From: Rutidosis leptorrhynchoides
Taxonomy: Eukaryota; Streptophyta; Magnoliopsida; Asterales; Asteraceae
Assembly: GCF_046630445.1 (NCBI RefSeq)
Contig: NC_092335.1
Location: 315,752,501-315,816,500, forward strand
Reading direction: 5' to 3'
DNA: 64,000 bases
Shown: in pieces, positions 1 through 11,375 of the stretch
Layout: every line of letters begins with the position of its first letter
Numbering within the stretch: the first letter of the stretch is position 1
Made by a program: the position numbers and the translations under genes
Notes under the pieces: generated by a model
Seen by the model: only the letters and a program-made list of their open reading frames with translations
Told to the model about the DNA's origin: nothing
The model's database searches: none

Positions 1-541
1 ACAAAAGTAACTTCAAGACTCCAGACCGCTCCTAATACAATCTTCGGCGTTCTTCTCTGGGTACTAGGTTTCCCGCACAGAGTCAAAGGCCTTGAGAGTA
101 TGATTAATATTGTACAAGAGAGAGAAAGAAGTGAATTGAAGTGTGAGTTGGAATGAATGACAAAGACCCTTTAATTAAGCAAAAAATTTGCCTGCAAACG
201 GCTGACAGGCCGTTTGGCAGGCCGTTTGGCAGGCCGTTTGGCAAGCCGTTTGTATAGCCCGTTTGCTAAGGTAAGCCGTTTAACGAGGCCGTTTGATCTG
301 GGCATTTGGCAGGCTGTTTTCCACACTGGCAGGCTGTTTGGCAGCCCGTTTGGCAAGTCGTTTGGCTTGCTGATTCCCTAGATTGTAATTTGATTTCTTG
401 TCTTTCACCATTTTTGCTCTAGAATCTTCGTTTTAGCTCCGATTCTCTTGATTCTTTTTGCACTGTGTTCGTAATTACTTGTTCTTCAATTCTAACCGTC
501 GAAGTGGGTATTTTGCTGACAAATATCGAATCTTTCTTGTT
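1..541 (-). mobile_element. Element Z, partial 3' LTR (cut by window edge)
   Basis: This stretch aligns base for base, with scattered differences, to 7665-8211, so the two are the terminal repeats of one element. Gag lies on the minus strand and the primer-binding site at 6222-6239 faces left, so this is the 3' LTR. About 1.4 kb of it must lie outside the window. The homology ends near 541. The exact edge is uncertain, because a TG start (minus strand) is also possible near 520. Confidence 0.75.
190..365. repeat. 12-bp minisatellite in Z LTR (GGCAGGCCGTTT)
   Basis: About a dozen imperfect copies of GGCAGGCCGTTT/GGCAAGCCGTTT follow one another. A matching block is in the other LTR (about 7858-8037) with its own base changes and copy differences. 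The Lys/Arg/Pro-rich open frame on the minus strand here is only this repeat translated. Confidence 0.85.
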
Positions 542-2252
542 CTTCAATTCAACTCTCATTTCCTTAAGAATCTTTTCGGAGTTTCTTTTCTAATAGCCTA
601 AGCGGTTTGCTTTTATTATAAGAGCAAAAAGATAAGGTGAGTCATCTATGTTATAATTGAAACTATCTCTGCCAGCATGCGAGGAGGTTACATTACATAG
701 GCTAGCTTTTACGGGTCACTCAAATCACACAAGTGTTTAGGGTTCCGTATAGATCTAAGAAACGAATTCACTCATAGCCAGTCATGCTGTACCCATCGTC
801 ATAGGCTTGATAAAGACTCAAATCCTTGCTGCTAATGCGAGAATGATAGTAATCTTAGCTTCTAGGTCATTTGTCAATGATGGAAAAGGAATTTTGGAGT
901 GGTAGTGAAGTTGTTTTTGAGGGGTGAGATAAAAGGGGAATGTAGTCTTTATACAGACTTTTATTTGGATAGATAGGAGTGCTGAAGTGTTTGAGAAGCA
1001 CTTTTGAACTTTTCTTCATTTGATAATCATTTTTGGTCAAGTTTTCTTCGGCATTTCTCTTATTAAGTTCTGCTCCTTTTTTCTGAACTTTGAAATATTT
1101 TTTTTTTTTTTTTTTTTGAGATTTCATCTCGAGAAACCTTTTGCCGTCAAACTTTTTCAAGACCTTTGCCATGATACTTGAGAGGTTTATAACATCGGGT
1201 TTTCGGAAGGAATCTCGTTTTCTGGATTTTTCGAGTAATAGTAAAAATGATGTGGGTGTGGTGGTGGAGTAGAAGTAGTGGAGGTGCGGAAGGCTTATTT
1301 TTGACAAATGGCTAGCTCTTCTGATTATAACCGAATCACGTTTCGCTTCTCGGAAATGTAGATCTAAAGCAAGTTCTGATTCTGAGTACAGACATCAGCA
1401 CTCTCAACGGAAAATAGTGAAGCATTAAAGATGAATGTTGGTCTTATTTGGGGTGACTCACCATAATCAATTTAGGTCGATAATGCCTAGTCATGCAATG
1501 CTCTATTAGAGATTTGGTTCAACCTAACAAGATTTCCACCCTACTTACGCCTTACTTTTATTGACAAACATTTTAGGTTTTCAAAAATTCTTTTTCGAAA
1601 AGGCTTTCTTTTGCAAAATTTTTTGAAATTTGGCTTAAGGACTTGGAATCTTCGTAATGGGTTATTTTAATACAGCATAAAAAGATTATACCAACATCCC
1701 ACACTTAGACGAACATTGTCCTCAATGTTCCTAGTGTATCCCACACTTAGGAGTTTTAGTTGAAGATTTAGGATTATTTATCTAGTGTTTTTAATTGGGT
1801 TGGAATCCCACACTTAGTGATAAGATAGGATGTGGCATAGTTTGAATCTTGAGCTAGTAATGAAAAGAAAGAAATACCCTTAGCAGATGCGGCTGGCTTT
1901 CAATCCTTGCATCTTTTATTGATCGGCTCATTTGTCATCCTTTATTCTTCTGCTCTACTTTATTGCACGGGTTGCCTCCCGAGAAGAACTTTTGTTTAAG
2001 GTCGTTGGTTTGACCGTAGTGACGCTTTAAAAAGAAAACATTCGTTGCTGATGGTTGTAATCTTGGTCTTCTCGAGGGAATGTGAGTCTTGGTGGGTAAA
2101 TCCTGAGAAAGTGTTGGACCAATAGTGGTAGAAGATCCGGTACTTCTCTTGAAGATCTTCTGAAAGATAAGTAGTGCCCATTTTTGGCTCTTGATAAGTC
2201 TTAAAGTCCGATGAGAATATGATCCACGGCTTTGCTAGTTGACCGATGAATA
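542..2252 (-). other. 3' non-coding part of element Z
   Basis: No convincing gene. Read on the minus strand it carries two motifs that I associate with the region after the polyprotein in Athila-like plant elements. One is CGGGAGGCAACCCG (1968-1981). The other is AACATTGAGGACAATGTT (1712-1729), a perfect 7-bp stem with a 4-base loop, flanked by copies of TAAGTGTGGGA. A run of T lies near 1099-1117. The small open frames here (867-1307, 1996-2256) show no recognisable domain. Confidence 0.55.
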
Positions 2253-3260
2253 TCAATCATAGAGGCAGTGCTGGTGGTGATTTCGGAGGTCTTCAAACAA
2301 TGTTAGAAACTGTATCTTTAGAATTTCGAAGTCTTCGGAATGGTGATCTCTACAATAAGAGTCTGTAGCTTTGCACAGATTTGTTAAAAGACGAAGCTGA
2401 AAAGAAGTAAACAGCAATCCTGATCTGAGCATTAATGTCACCTTCTTTGAGTATATTTCCCGACATCCAGCTTTAAATGTGAAACTAGGATCTGTGGATT
2501 CGTGGAAGATACATAATATCTACTTCGTAACATAGTTGGCGATGTTGACTCGATCTGGTTCAAGATGAGAGAACGGATTGTTGCGCCTTACTTCCTCTGT
2601 AACAGTGTCTCGTAACTCTTTGATAATCAGATCAGCATGGTGATCAATTGTTACGTAAATCACTAGTCTGTCTGGTGTGCTTTCGAAGTTATCTCTTTCC
2701 AAGAGAGCAAAAAAGCTGTGAATATGCTCGATCATTTGCAAATCAGAGTGATAAGTCGGGCTTCCGGTGGAGAGATCCATGTGCTTTCGGATGAGAGTCA
2801 GCAGTGCTCGTTGGTTTGCTAAGAACGGAAGTGCAGATCCGGCTAAGGCGTTATAAACCTTAGAGTAAATGATCTTCTGATCTCGACAGAATCTTGTCTC
2901 AAGAATAGTGCGAACCACTGAATTGTGCTCTCGTTGCCTTTCTTCTTGGTAGATATGATCGTGAAGAGAATTGATAAAGTCTTGAATGCGTTCTTCTAGG
3001 ATTTCAACATCATTGTCTTCTCTTTGGAGATAGAGGTTGTGTTCTTCTCGGATAGCCATAATTCGTTCCGTTAAGTGTAGCGTAAAATCAATTGTTGATT
3101 TACGGATGGCTTCGAGAATATCTTCAAATTCATCAGTATCATTGATGAAGGTTATCATGTCTGCGTGTGTGGATATAACTGGAATCCGATCTGAAGAAGA
3201 GTCCGGCTCCCCTTGATCTGGTTCGGTTGGAGAGTGCGAGTTATTCAGAATGTTTTCTTG
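2253..3260 (-). pseudogene. Unknown extension of the Z polyprotein
   Basis: The best open part is 2520-3158 (212 residues). It is in the same frame as the protease and acidic region to its right (3672-3968, 3261-3671), interrupted only by single stops at 3261-3263 and 3672-3674, and the frame continues after another stop to 2253. The protein is mixed-charge and helix-prone, with Glu/Arg-rich segments and hydrophobic heptad-like spacing. I see no reverse transcriptase, RNase H or integrase motif. It stands where reverse transcriptase should begin in a normal Ty3/gypsy element. It could be a replaced module, a diverged gag-like domain or a captured sequence. Confidence 0.5.
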
Positions 3261-3671
3261 TTACTCTTCCTCGTCATCATCGGTATATTGTTCTTCTAAG
3301 GATGCGTCTGATGGACGGGTTTCTTCAGTATTCTGATTCTCCACTTTCATACTTGCAGGATCAATTTCTATATCCCTAACCTCAGTCTTGTCAGTCTTCT
3401 TCTTGAAGCGAATGATTAAACTGTGATCTTCCATCTCAAGCCTCATTAATTCTTCATGACGCTTAATGCTCAGAGCGGGTATTGTCGTAGTTTCTTTTAC
3501 GTCTTCCATTTCCTCTCCAGATTCCTCCTCTTCCTCTATTTCTTCGCTGGGATCCTCTTCTTCCATTTCTAGTTCGTCTACAGACTGTGATTCGACACCC
3601 ATTTCGATATCATCGGCTGGTGGTGAAGACTCGTCATCGGAAGTGATCCGTCTAGTGGAAATAGCAAACAT
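3261..3671 (-). pseudogene. Acidic linker of the Z polyprotein
   Basis: A 136-residue open frame in frame with the protease. The first half is extremely Glu/Asp/Ser-rich, and the rest is mixed charge and ends in a run of Asp and Glu. A TAG codon (3672-3674) separates it from the protease and a TAA ends it. The Ser-rich open frame on the plus strand (3466-3753) is its antisense shadow. Function unknown. Confidence 0.5.
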
Positions 3672-4403
3672 CTATGCCTGTCCAGAAAGATCAGTTGGTC
3701 GGTCAATTTTGAAGGTAACGCTCTCCCCATGTGATCGTAAGATCAGGGCTTGATTGTACACATCAATGACAGTCCTAGCTATATTCATGAAAGGTCTTCC
3801 TAACATTACTGGTGTGTGTAGGTCTTCCTTGATATCCATTACTACGAAATCCGTAGGATACAAGAATTTGTCGACTTTCACCAAGACGTTCTCAACTATG
3901 CCCTTAGGATATCGAATTGTGTGGTCGGCAAGTTGGATTGTCATTTTAGTTGGTGACAAGTCTCCCAACTGTAATCTCTTGTAGAGAGAGTAGGGGATTA
4001 GGTTGATACTTGCTCCTAAATCTGCTAGTGCATGAATGGTTCCAGATTGGTAGATTGAACACGGGAAAACGAATCAGCCCGTATCTCCTAGCTTTAGTGG
4101 TAGAGAGTTTCTGAGTAATGCAGAGCATTCTTCACTCAGTAGAATTTTGTTAGAATCTGGTATCCTTTCCTTTGTAGAGAGAAGCCTTCGGATGTATCTC
4201 TTCTGGTTAGGGACTTTGGACATAGTGTCCAGGAATCTTCCATAAAGTTTGAAGGAATCAAGCTTGGATGGTTCTTCTTGTAGCCTTCCAGGATAGGGTA
4301 CACGAACTGGAGTTTCAGGGGTCAGCTTCTGAGTATATTTCGATATGTTCTTGAGCCTAGCTGACCTTCTCCGTGGTTCTTCCTTTGGGATTACGGAATC
4401 CAT
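3672..4403 (-). pseudogene. Ty3/gypsy aspartic protease region of Z
   Basis: The N-terminal part (4074-4403) holds the pre-protease block typical of Athila/Tat-type elements, with LSEECSALL and LPLKLGDTG. Next comes the active-site loop DLGASINLIP (near 4000-4030), with DLG in place of the usual DTG/DSG, and then the flap and the conserved VMLGRPFMNIARTVIDV block (near 3760-3820). A TGA at about 4074 breaks the frame at a position where Ser is usual. In a working element this protease would cut Gag-Pol inside the virus-like particle. Confidence 0.75.
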
Positions 4404-5021
4404 TTGCTTTGCTTCTTCTATGTGGGGGTTTTGGATAGTATTACTTGGTAACCTTACCTGCGGTCGGGTTTCAAGGCGTTATGATAACTGTCCGAGCTGC
4501 GTCTCTAGACTTTTGAGCAGAGCCAATTAATTTCTCATTAGTATCTCCGTCTGATCTTTCCTGGCTGTAGTTCTCTAATTTAGCTGTTGTTGTCCTTGAA
4601 TGAACTGAGTCAACTGATCATCAGCTCCGAGAGTGGGGTTAAGTGCTTTTGTAATCTGGGTGGTAGGGGAATTTTCCTAGACTAGTGAACCAGTGAGTGG
4701 AAGTGGTTGATCGTAGGTCAATTGAGATTATTGGGCTGGATAAGGTGGATAGCGATAGCGAAAAGGCTGATTGCTTCGATGGAATTGATTAACCCTAGGT
4801 TGTTGATTGAATTCGGGATTTGGTGGACGAGCTGGGTTTTGAACGTAACAGACTGAACCGTCAGGGTTTTCGTACTCAACTTGATATTCTTCAGTAGGTT
4901 GCGGGTTGGTACAATTAACACAAGCCTGAGCTTGGTTGACCTACTGCGGCTACGTCTTCAATTCTCTGAGTTGTTTAGCAAGAGATTCCATCTTATCTGT
5001 GAGAGATTTGATGGCCTCCGT

Positions 5022-5714
5022 TTAATTGTTAAGTGCAGAGAGTGGGGCAGATGATGAAGTTGTTTCACCACTGTTCCAGTCATGATGATGCATTGTCATG
5101 TTCTCGAGCAATTCCCATGCTTTGTCTGCGGTTTGGTTCATTAGATTCCCTTGAGCTGCTGCCTCGATCATCGTCCTATGATTTACTGTAAGACCATTGT
5201 AAAAGGTACAGATTTGGGTTGACCGTTCTAGCTGGTGATTAGGGCATTTCTTCAGCAGGGTTTTGAATCGCTCCCATGCAGTGTAAAGAGATTCATCATA
5301 ATTTTGTTTGAAGTTAATGATGTCATTCTTTAGTTTGGTTTGTTTAGACGGAGGGAAATATTTGGTTAGAAATTTAGTAGCCATCTCCGTCCATGACGTG
5401 ATGGAATCTTTTTCCAATCTTTCGAACCAAGTTTGAGCATGATGAGTGAGAGAATAGGGAAACAAGTATAGCCGGACTATATCTTGTCCTATCCCTGGCT
5501 GTTTGTAGGAGTTCGAAAGAGATATGAATTTATCAAGATGAGAATTAGGATCGTCAATCGGTAATCCATGAAACTGACAGCTATTCTGGATGAGCTGGAT
5601 GATGTGATGTTTTAACTCGAACGAGTGTCCTTGAATCTCTGGAAATCTCATCGGTCCTCCTCGACCTCCAATCGAGGGTTTGGTATTTTCTACTAAAGTA
5701 ACGCGTAACGCCAT
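5022..5714 (-). pseudogene. Ty3/gypsy Gag (capsid domain) of element Z
   Basis: A 230-residue open frame with the retrotransposon gag domain. Recognisable parts are the HLDKFISL-like start, RLYLFPYSLTHHAQTWFERL with the conserved A-x-x-W-(F/L), the TKFLTKYFPPSK block, ESLYTAWERFKTLLKKCP, and QICTFYNGL. This pattern is typical of Athila/Tat-type gypsy elements. It is in frame with the protease 1 kb downstream, but several stops lie between 4404 and 5021. The capsid would package element RNA in the cytoplasm. The start ATG at 5714 follows a leader and a primer site on the same strand. Confidence 0.85.
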
Positions 5715-6221
5715 TCAATTTCCGATTCGTGCTTCCTTATGTGCTTTAGAGATTATTGCGTTTGGATCAGGTACGAATAACAACGGCCCTGGTCAAGATC
5801 GGTTTTGGGTCATACACTGGGTATGCCTTTTTGTTTTTAATTTTTAGCAAATAAACTAAACTTCTAAAGTAATCTAAGGTAGTCTAAACTAGTCTAAAGT
5901 AATCTAATCTAAGGTAGTCTTAGTCTAAGGTAATCTAATTTAAGGTAATCTAATTTAACTAACCAACATATCCTATGGTTGAATATGTTTTTTAGTTCTG
6001 GCTACTGATTCCCTGGTATTTCCATAATAGAGCTCCGCATGAACTATTCAAAAAACCTAGTGTCCAAGCCGACTACGGAGAGGCAGGATCCTTTTGGTCC
6101 TAGTATAATTGGAGACTGTTCGAAAAATCCAACAACCAAGTCCGTGTATAATTGTCTTTCTTAGACACCACTAAATGCTTGTGAATAAGTTTAATAGAGA
6201 GCAGTATTGTCTGATACCAGT
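5715..6221 (-). other. Leader of Z between primer site and gag
   Basis: Untranslated leader of Z. At about 5861-5958 it contains a run of short imperfect repeats built on TAATCTAAGGTAGTCTAA. No protein signal was seen. Confidence 0.5.
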
Positions 6222-6239
6222 TCCCCGACAGCGGAGCCA
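6222..6239 (-). promoter_or_regulatory. Primer-binding site of Z (tRNA-Asp-like)
   Basis: On the minus strand the 18 bases read TGGCTCCGCTGTCGGGGA. The plant tRNA-Asp site known from Athila-type elements is TGGCGCCGTTGCCGGGGA, so 15 of 18 bases match. It sits just inside the right-hand LTR and fixes the element's orientation. Confidence 0.75.
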
Positions 6240-6244
6240 AAAAC

Positions 6245-8211
6245 TATACTCCCCCTTGATACAGCCGAAACTGACGGTTTTATTTGTGCGGTGTTGTCGG
6301 GCCGCAGAATGCCAGAATCAACCACCAAGGGGGTGGGTACTGTTTTAAATTTATATTTAGCAGGGCCTAAATCATACTACTCCTTAGTATGAGTAAGGGA
6401 AGTATGACCTAGAGTCGTATTTTTGAGATATCAGTATAATCAAACCTATATTTAAGCCTAAGATAGTTATGAAGGAATAGTGGTTACTTAATTTTGGGAT
6501 TTTCTAATTTTTAAGACAGATAAAGTAAATGCGATAAAATTCGTAATTCAGATAAGGTTAAAATGACTGCATACTATGATTTCATCAGTTATTCTGCCGA
6601 GATTATGGAATGCTGACTCATGAATAGGCAGAGGCCATGTATTCATTACACTGGTCCTAAACGCCCCTATCATAAGACATGTCACTGGATACTGCATTAG
6701 GCTTGAAGATTCTGAATAGACAGCAACGTCCCTTACCCCCGACACCCGTTCAGTCTGACTACAGGCATACACATTCAGACGGCTCATCCAATTGAGCGAC
6801 TCAGTTCAGTGACGTGTTAACATTCCACAATGGTCTAAACTTTATTAAGCATAATAGAATACATGGTTTACCATACCCGAGAGACGTGATGTGTTTTAAT
6901 GCTTTCGTTAATGATTGGTTTTGAAAGATAGTTAGGCCCTTAAAAAGAGTTCAACCATAAAGAACACCATGGCCAAGTCAAGCTGACTTCCATGAACACG
7001 TTTGGTTATCCTAACGGTCCAATCCTTTATGTGTCTAAACAAATAGTTCCTTAATTAACTAAGAATCCCTCAAGCGGGGTGCAATGCATGAGACCGCGTT
7101 ATGGTGCAGTGTACTAATCAACACTGACCGGGTTCCATGGCCTTACTTAGCAGAGGTACAGCTTACAATGACCGCTGTGCTTCAGCATGCACGTACGAAG
7201 TTTATATGCTTGGTGACTACACTAACATGGTTTGGGACCGACAATATACTAAGGGTCTAGTCAGATGTTTCACTACGAAAGAGTCCTCAGTCGGAATCCA
7301 AAGCTTGATAGACTTACTACAACTGGTGTGCCTCAGTCAATCTTACATTGTATCCGATAGACTTTTCTTACCAAAGGATGACACAAATAGTGTACTCTGA
7401 ATTGGGGTTCGCGACTTCCCAATAACAGAGCCAATAACTACGTTCTATTAGTTGGAAAAGCGATTGAGTTTAAAGCATAATCAGAAAGTATTTCAACAGC
7501 ATACACAAACCATAACATTATTTCGGCATTATAACTGCTTACATCATAGCGTACACTAAAGATAACTACTCGCTAATCATGGCAACAATATCATAGATCA
7601 TAATGATAGAAGAATTATATAAAGATAAGGGATAGAAGTACTAGTAGATTAAACGAGTTCCGAATACAAAAGTGACAACTTCAAGACTCCAGACCACTCC
7701 TAATACAATCTTCGGCATTCTTCTCCGAGTACTAGGTTTCCCGCACGGAGTCGAAGTCCTTGAGAGTATGACTAATATTGTACAAGAGAGAGAAAGAAGT
7801 GAATTGAAGTGTGTGTTGGAATGAATGACAAAGACCCTTTAAATAAGCACAAAATTTGCCTACAAACAGCTGGCAGGCCATTTGGCAGGCCGTTTGGCAA
7901 GCCGTTTTTAGGGCCTGTTTGCTAAGGCAAGCCGTTTAACGAGGCCCTTTGATCTGGGCGTTTGGCAGGTCGTTTGCCACACTGGCAGGCCGTTTGGCAG
8001 CCCGTTTGGCAAACTGTTTGGCAAGCTGTTTGGCTTGCTGATTCCCTGGATCATAACTTGATTTCTTGTCTTTCACCGGTTTTGCTCTAGAATCTTCGTT
8101 TTAGCTCCGATTCTCTTGACTCTTTTTGCACCATCTTCGTAATTACTTGTTCTTCAATTCTAACCGAAGAAGTGGTTATTTTGCCAACAAAGTTCGAATC
8201 TTTCTTGTTTT
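6245..8211 (-). mobile_element. Element Z, 5' LTR
   Basis: The right end (7665-8211) repeats 1-541. The inner end is set by the primer site at 6239. A possible minus-strand TATA box (TATATAA) is at 7617-7623. The minisatellite at 7858-8037 matches the one in the other LTR. Open frames here (6207-6392, 6548-6787, 7137-7400) show no domain. Confidence 0.7.
7858..8037. repeat. 12-bp minisatellite, second LTR copy of Z
   Basis: Imperfect copies of GGCAGGCCGTTT, homologous to 190-365. It differs from that block by substitutions and small length changes. Confidence 0.85.
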
Positions 8212-8247
8212 TGGGCCTTAATACCGGGGTGAAAACGTGGCTTTTTA

Positions 8248-8368
8248 GCCGATAACATCTAGTAACAAACGGAGATGTTGCTCATGTTCTTCCTCGTTCT
8301 TGGAGTATACCAGAATATCGTCAATAAACACTATAACAAACTTGTCTAGATATGGCTTACACACACGG
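8248..8368 (-). pseudogene. Ty3/gypsy reverse transcriptase fragment
   Basis: Minus-strand translation gives [20 protein letters not shown] followed by [11 protein letters not shown] and a stop. FIDD is the catalytic YxDD-type box of Ty3/gypsy reverse transcriptase, followed by the usual SK..EEH..HL helix. Only about 40 residues remain. The E LTR starts abruptly at 8369, so E appears to have inserted into this older element, and its other part should lie to the right of the window. The 36 bases between 8212 and 8247 are unassigned. Confidence 0.85.
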
Positions 8369-11300
8369 TGTGACGCCCCTTACAAAATCAACGTGTACGG
8401 ATTATCAACAACAGGATCTTTACACGGTTACAACACTATATGCTGTTTTAAAACAAGTTTTGCATTCATGAAAAGGTAACGTTTTTTTACCAACGTCAAA
8501 TGCTTTAGAAAAGATGACGTCTTTACCAACGTCGAATGTTTTACAAAAGATGACATCTTACCAACGTCAAATGTTTTACAAGGATAACGTGCTTCTACGA
8601 ATAGAAAGTATTTAACATAAGTACGTGACACAAAGGTCATTACAAAACCATTGTTCAAATGTAACATAAGTTGTGAATGCAAAGTAAAAGTTCCATGATT
8701 AAGACATCTCTAAACAATGCAGCGGAAGTCTAACACAGCGTGTCTATAACAGAAAGTCTAACAGCGGAAGCAACAACGTCTAAGCACCTGAGAAATACAT
8801 GCTTTAAAATGTCAACACGAATGTTGGTGAGCTATAGTTTGTTTGTAATCAGCAATGTAATGTAGACCACGAGATTTCATATTCAAAACAGAATCTCAAA
8901 TCCGTATGATAAAGTATATGCTTATCCGTGGGCACCCGGTAACTAACTTAACAAGTAATATATCACCCCCTAAAAGTACACTTGGCGAGTACGTATGTTC
9001 TCGAAGTATTAAACACCCGTTAAATACTAGTGTAACTAGCCCGAGTGGGGATGTCAAACCCTATGGATCCATATCTAAGATTCGCGTTCACCGGTTCAAA
9101 AACCAATGACAAAACATTACCGTGCTAAGGGGAATCTTTGTGCCGCTATATCACCCACACATATATAAGTTTAAGTACTCGAGTCTAGTATGTAAAACAT
9201 AAAAAGCGCATGTATTCTCAGTCCCAAAAATAGTATAAGTAAAAAGGGAGCTATAACTCACAGTGAATGTGCGGTAAAATCGATACGAAAATGTAAGCAA
9301 GTAGTAAGTCGGTTCAAACAAGTAAGTTGGTCGATTCAAAAGGTCCTCAACCTAAGTCAATGGTTACTAAGTCAGTAAATTGTTCCCCTAAAGTTTAAAA
9401 GTAAATAAGTTAAGTCTTAAGTATCATCATCATCATCATCATCATTCGTAAAAGATAAAGTAAGTTTTCAACAAGAATAGAGATCGAAACAAAGGGCTGA
9501 CTTCGGATTTCTGCTACGACCTCTATACAAACTTAAATGACACGTGGCAAGTGGCCAAGGCTCCGTTTGTGAGTCCTCTTACCGCTATCCAATTTTCAGA
9601 TCCTAACTCGATGTCGTTTGACCATTGCGACGGTTCAAGCGTGAGTAGGTCAGAAATTTCAGCAAGTTGTTACGAAGGCGTAGTGATTTTCGGAAGGCTA
9701 TAAATCCTAAACCGTATATTAAATTTAGGTGAGTCTTAAACAAAAAGTCATCTACTTTAACCGATATATCTGAAAATATACTTTCTAGAAGTCCCAGGAG
9801 TCTGATCAGACCCCGAAAAACAGAAACAAGTGCTCCGATGGGTTTCTTGGTGCTTAATGCTTATCACGGTTCTCATCCTTGATGCGTATAAGCCTCAAGT
9901 GTACAACTCTTTGATATTTTAGCATCATTATGACCAAGTTTTAACCATCAACACACAACTAAAAGTAAAAGCTAACTTTCTACAAGTTTTGAATATCAAG
10001 GTTGTCTCTTTATTGTATAAACACAATAAAGCTTCAATCTTTGTCCTTTTGATACAAGTTTATGCATCTTCTTCATATGAGATGATGAAGACCTGATTTT
10101 TATCACCATAAATATCATAAAAAGGTTCCAAGTAAATGAGATCTACAATAATAACTTAGATCTTAAGTATTAAGAAACCCTAAGCTAGGAAGCTTGGATC
10201 TTTACAAGATTAATAAGACCATAAGCTAGAAAGCTAAGATCTAGTAAAACTAATGAGATCATAAACTAAAAAGCTTAGATCTTAAACAAAATAATGAAAC
10301 CCTAAGCTAGAAAGCTTGGATCTTTAATGTTCTTGAAGATCCTTAAAGCAAAAAGCTAGATCTACAAGTTACATGAAGATCATAAACACAAGTTTTGATC
10401 TTTTAACAAAATAAAGTGATCTTATGCTTCAAAACTTAGATCCAACAAAGTAATGAAGATTTCAAGCTAAAAAGCTTGAATCTTTCATGTTCCTGAAGAT
10501 TTCAAATCAAAGTTTGAATCTACAAGATGTAACAAGATCAAAAAGCTAAAAAGCTTGATCCTTTGATGATGATGATGATGATGTCGTGGTTAAGAAGAAA
10601 AAGAGAAGAAGAAGAAAATTCAAAAACTTACAATTTTAGTGTGAGAAAGAGTAGAGAGAAAATTAGAGAGCAAGTGTGTGTAAAATGAGAATGAGATCAA
10701 GTGTGAAATGAAAGAATAAGGCTTGTATTTATAGGGGTGGAGGGGTGTGTAGGCCGTAGGTCTTGGGGGGGGGGGGGGGACAAAGGGACAAGTTTTTGCT
10801 TTTTGCATGGTGGTGGTCTAAAGGTGGTGCTTATTGTTGGGATTCGATGCAACATATGTAGTAATGGCTAACAAAAATGCTAGTATGTCGGCTCATCTTA
10901 ATGGATTTTTGTCCTACATCTTAATGGATCATAAATCCATTAAAGTTGGGCTAATTTAATGGTCCATTAACTAGAGTAGGATGGGTCTAAGTCCATTAAG
11001 GTAAAAAGTCCATTAAGACTAACTAGTGTGCATTAGTAAATTACTAAGCTTAATTAAGCAACCAATAAGCCAAGTAATTGTCATTAGAAAATAACAATTA
11101 GTTTTACGTAGTCATAATATTCCAATTACGACAAAAGTTTAACGTGTACAAAGTACATAGCTCGTTCTAAACGTCAAGTGACACTAACGGTCATAAAAGC
11201 ATTCGAGGATCAAGTTAAGTGATCACGCACTTAACAACACGTTGTAAGATAATAACGAAAGTAATTAATCATGAATAAAGATCCCAGAGCATAAACTAGC

Positions 11301-11375
11301 TCAGTACGCATGCATACACAGATTCGTGAAAGTATAGAGCACAAAAATATAAGTCGAAAAAGTCGGGTCGTTACA
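8369..11375 (-). mobile_element. Element E, 3' LTR
   Basis: The 3.0-kb terminal repeat begins TGTGACGCCCC and ends GGTCGTTACA. Its first two thirds are repeated at 49938-51919. Reading the minus strand, GGGACGAAATTTTC, common beside the 3' LTR in Tekay/Del-like elements, lies just upstream of the inner edge. Inside are a (CAT)n run near 9424-9444, a block of AAGCTT/GATCTT repeats and a G run near 10767-10779. No coding domain was seen. Confidence 0.85.
10130..10560. repeat. Imperfect tandem repeats with AAGCTT and GATCTT cores
   Basis: Six to eight diverged units of roughly 55-60 bp, each built on variants of CCTAAGCTAGAAAGCTTGGA followed by TCTTTA. The palindromes AAGCTT and AGATCT recur. 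The same array opens again at about 51700-51917 in the other E LTR, where element F cuts it. Confidence 0.7.

Noticed and set aside
171..356. Lys/Arg/Pro-rich minus-strand frame
   Set aside because: Translation of the 12-bp minisatellite in the Z LTR.
3466..3753. Ser-rich plus-strand frame
   Set aside because: Antisense shadow of the acidic linker of Z.
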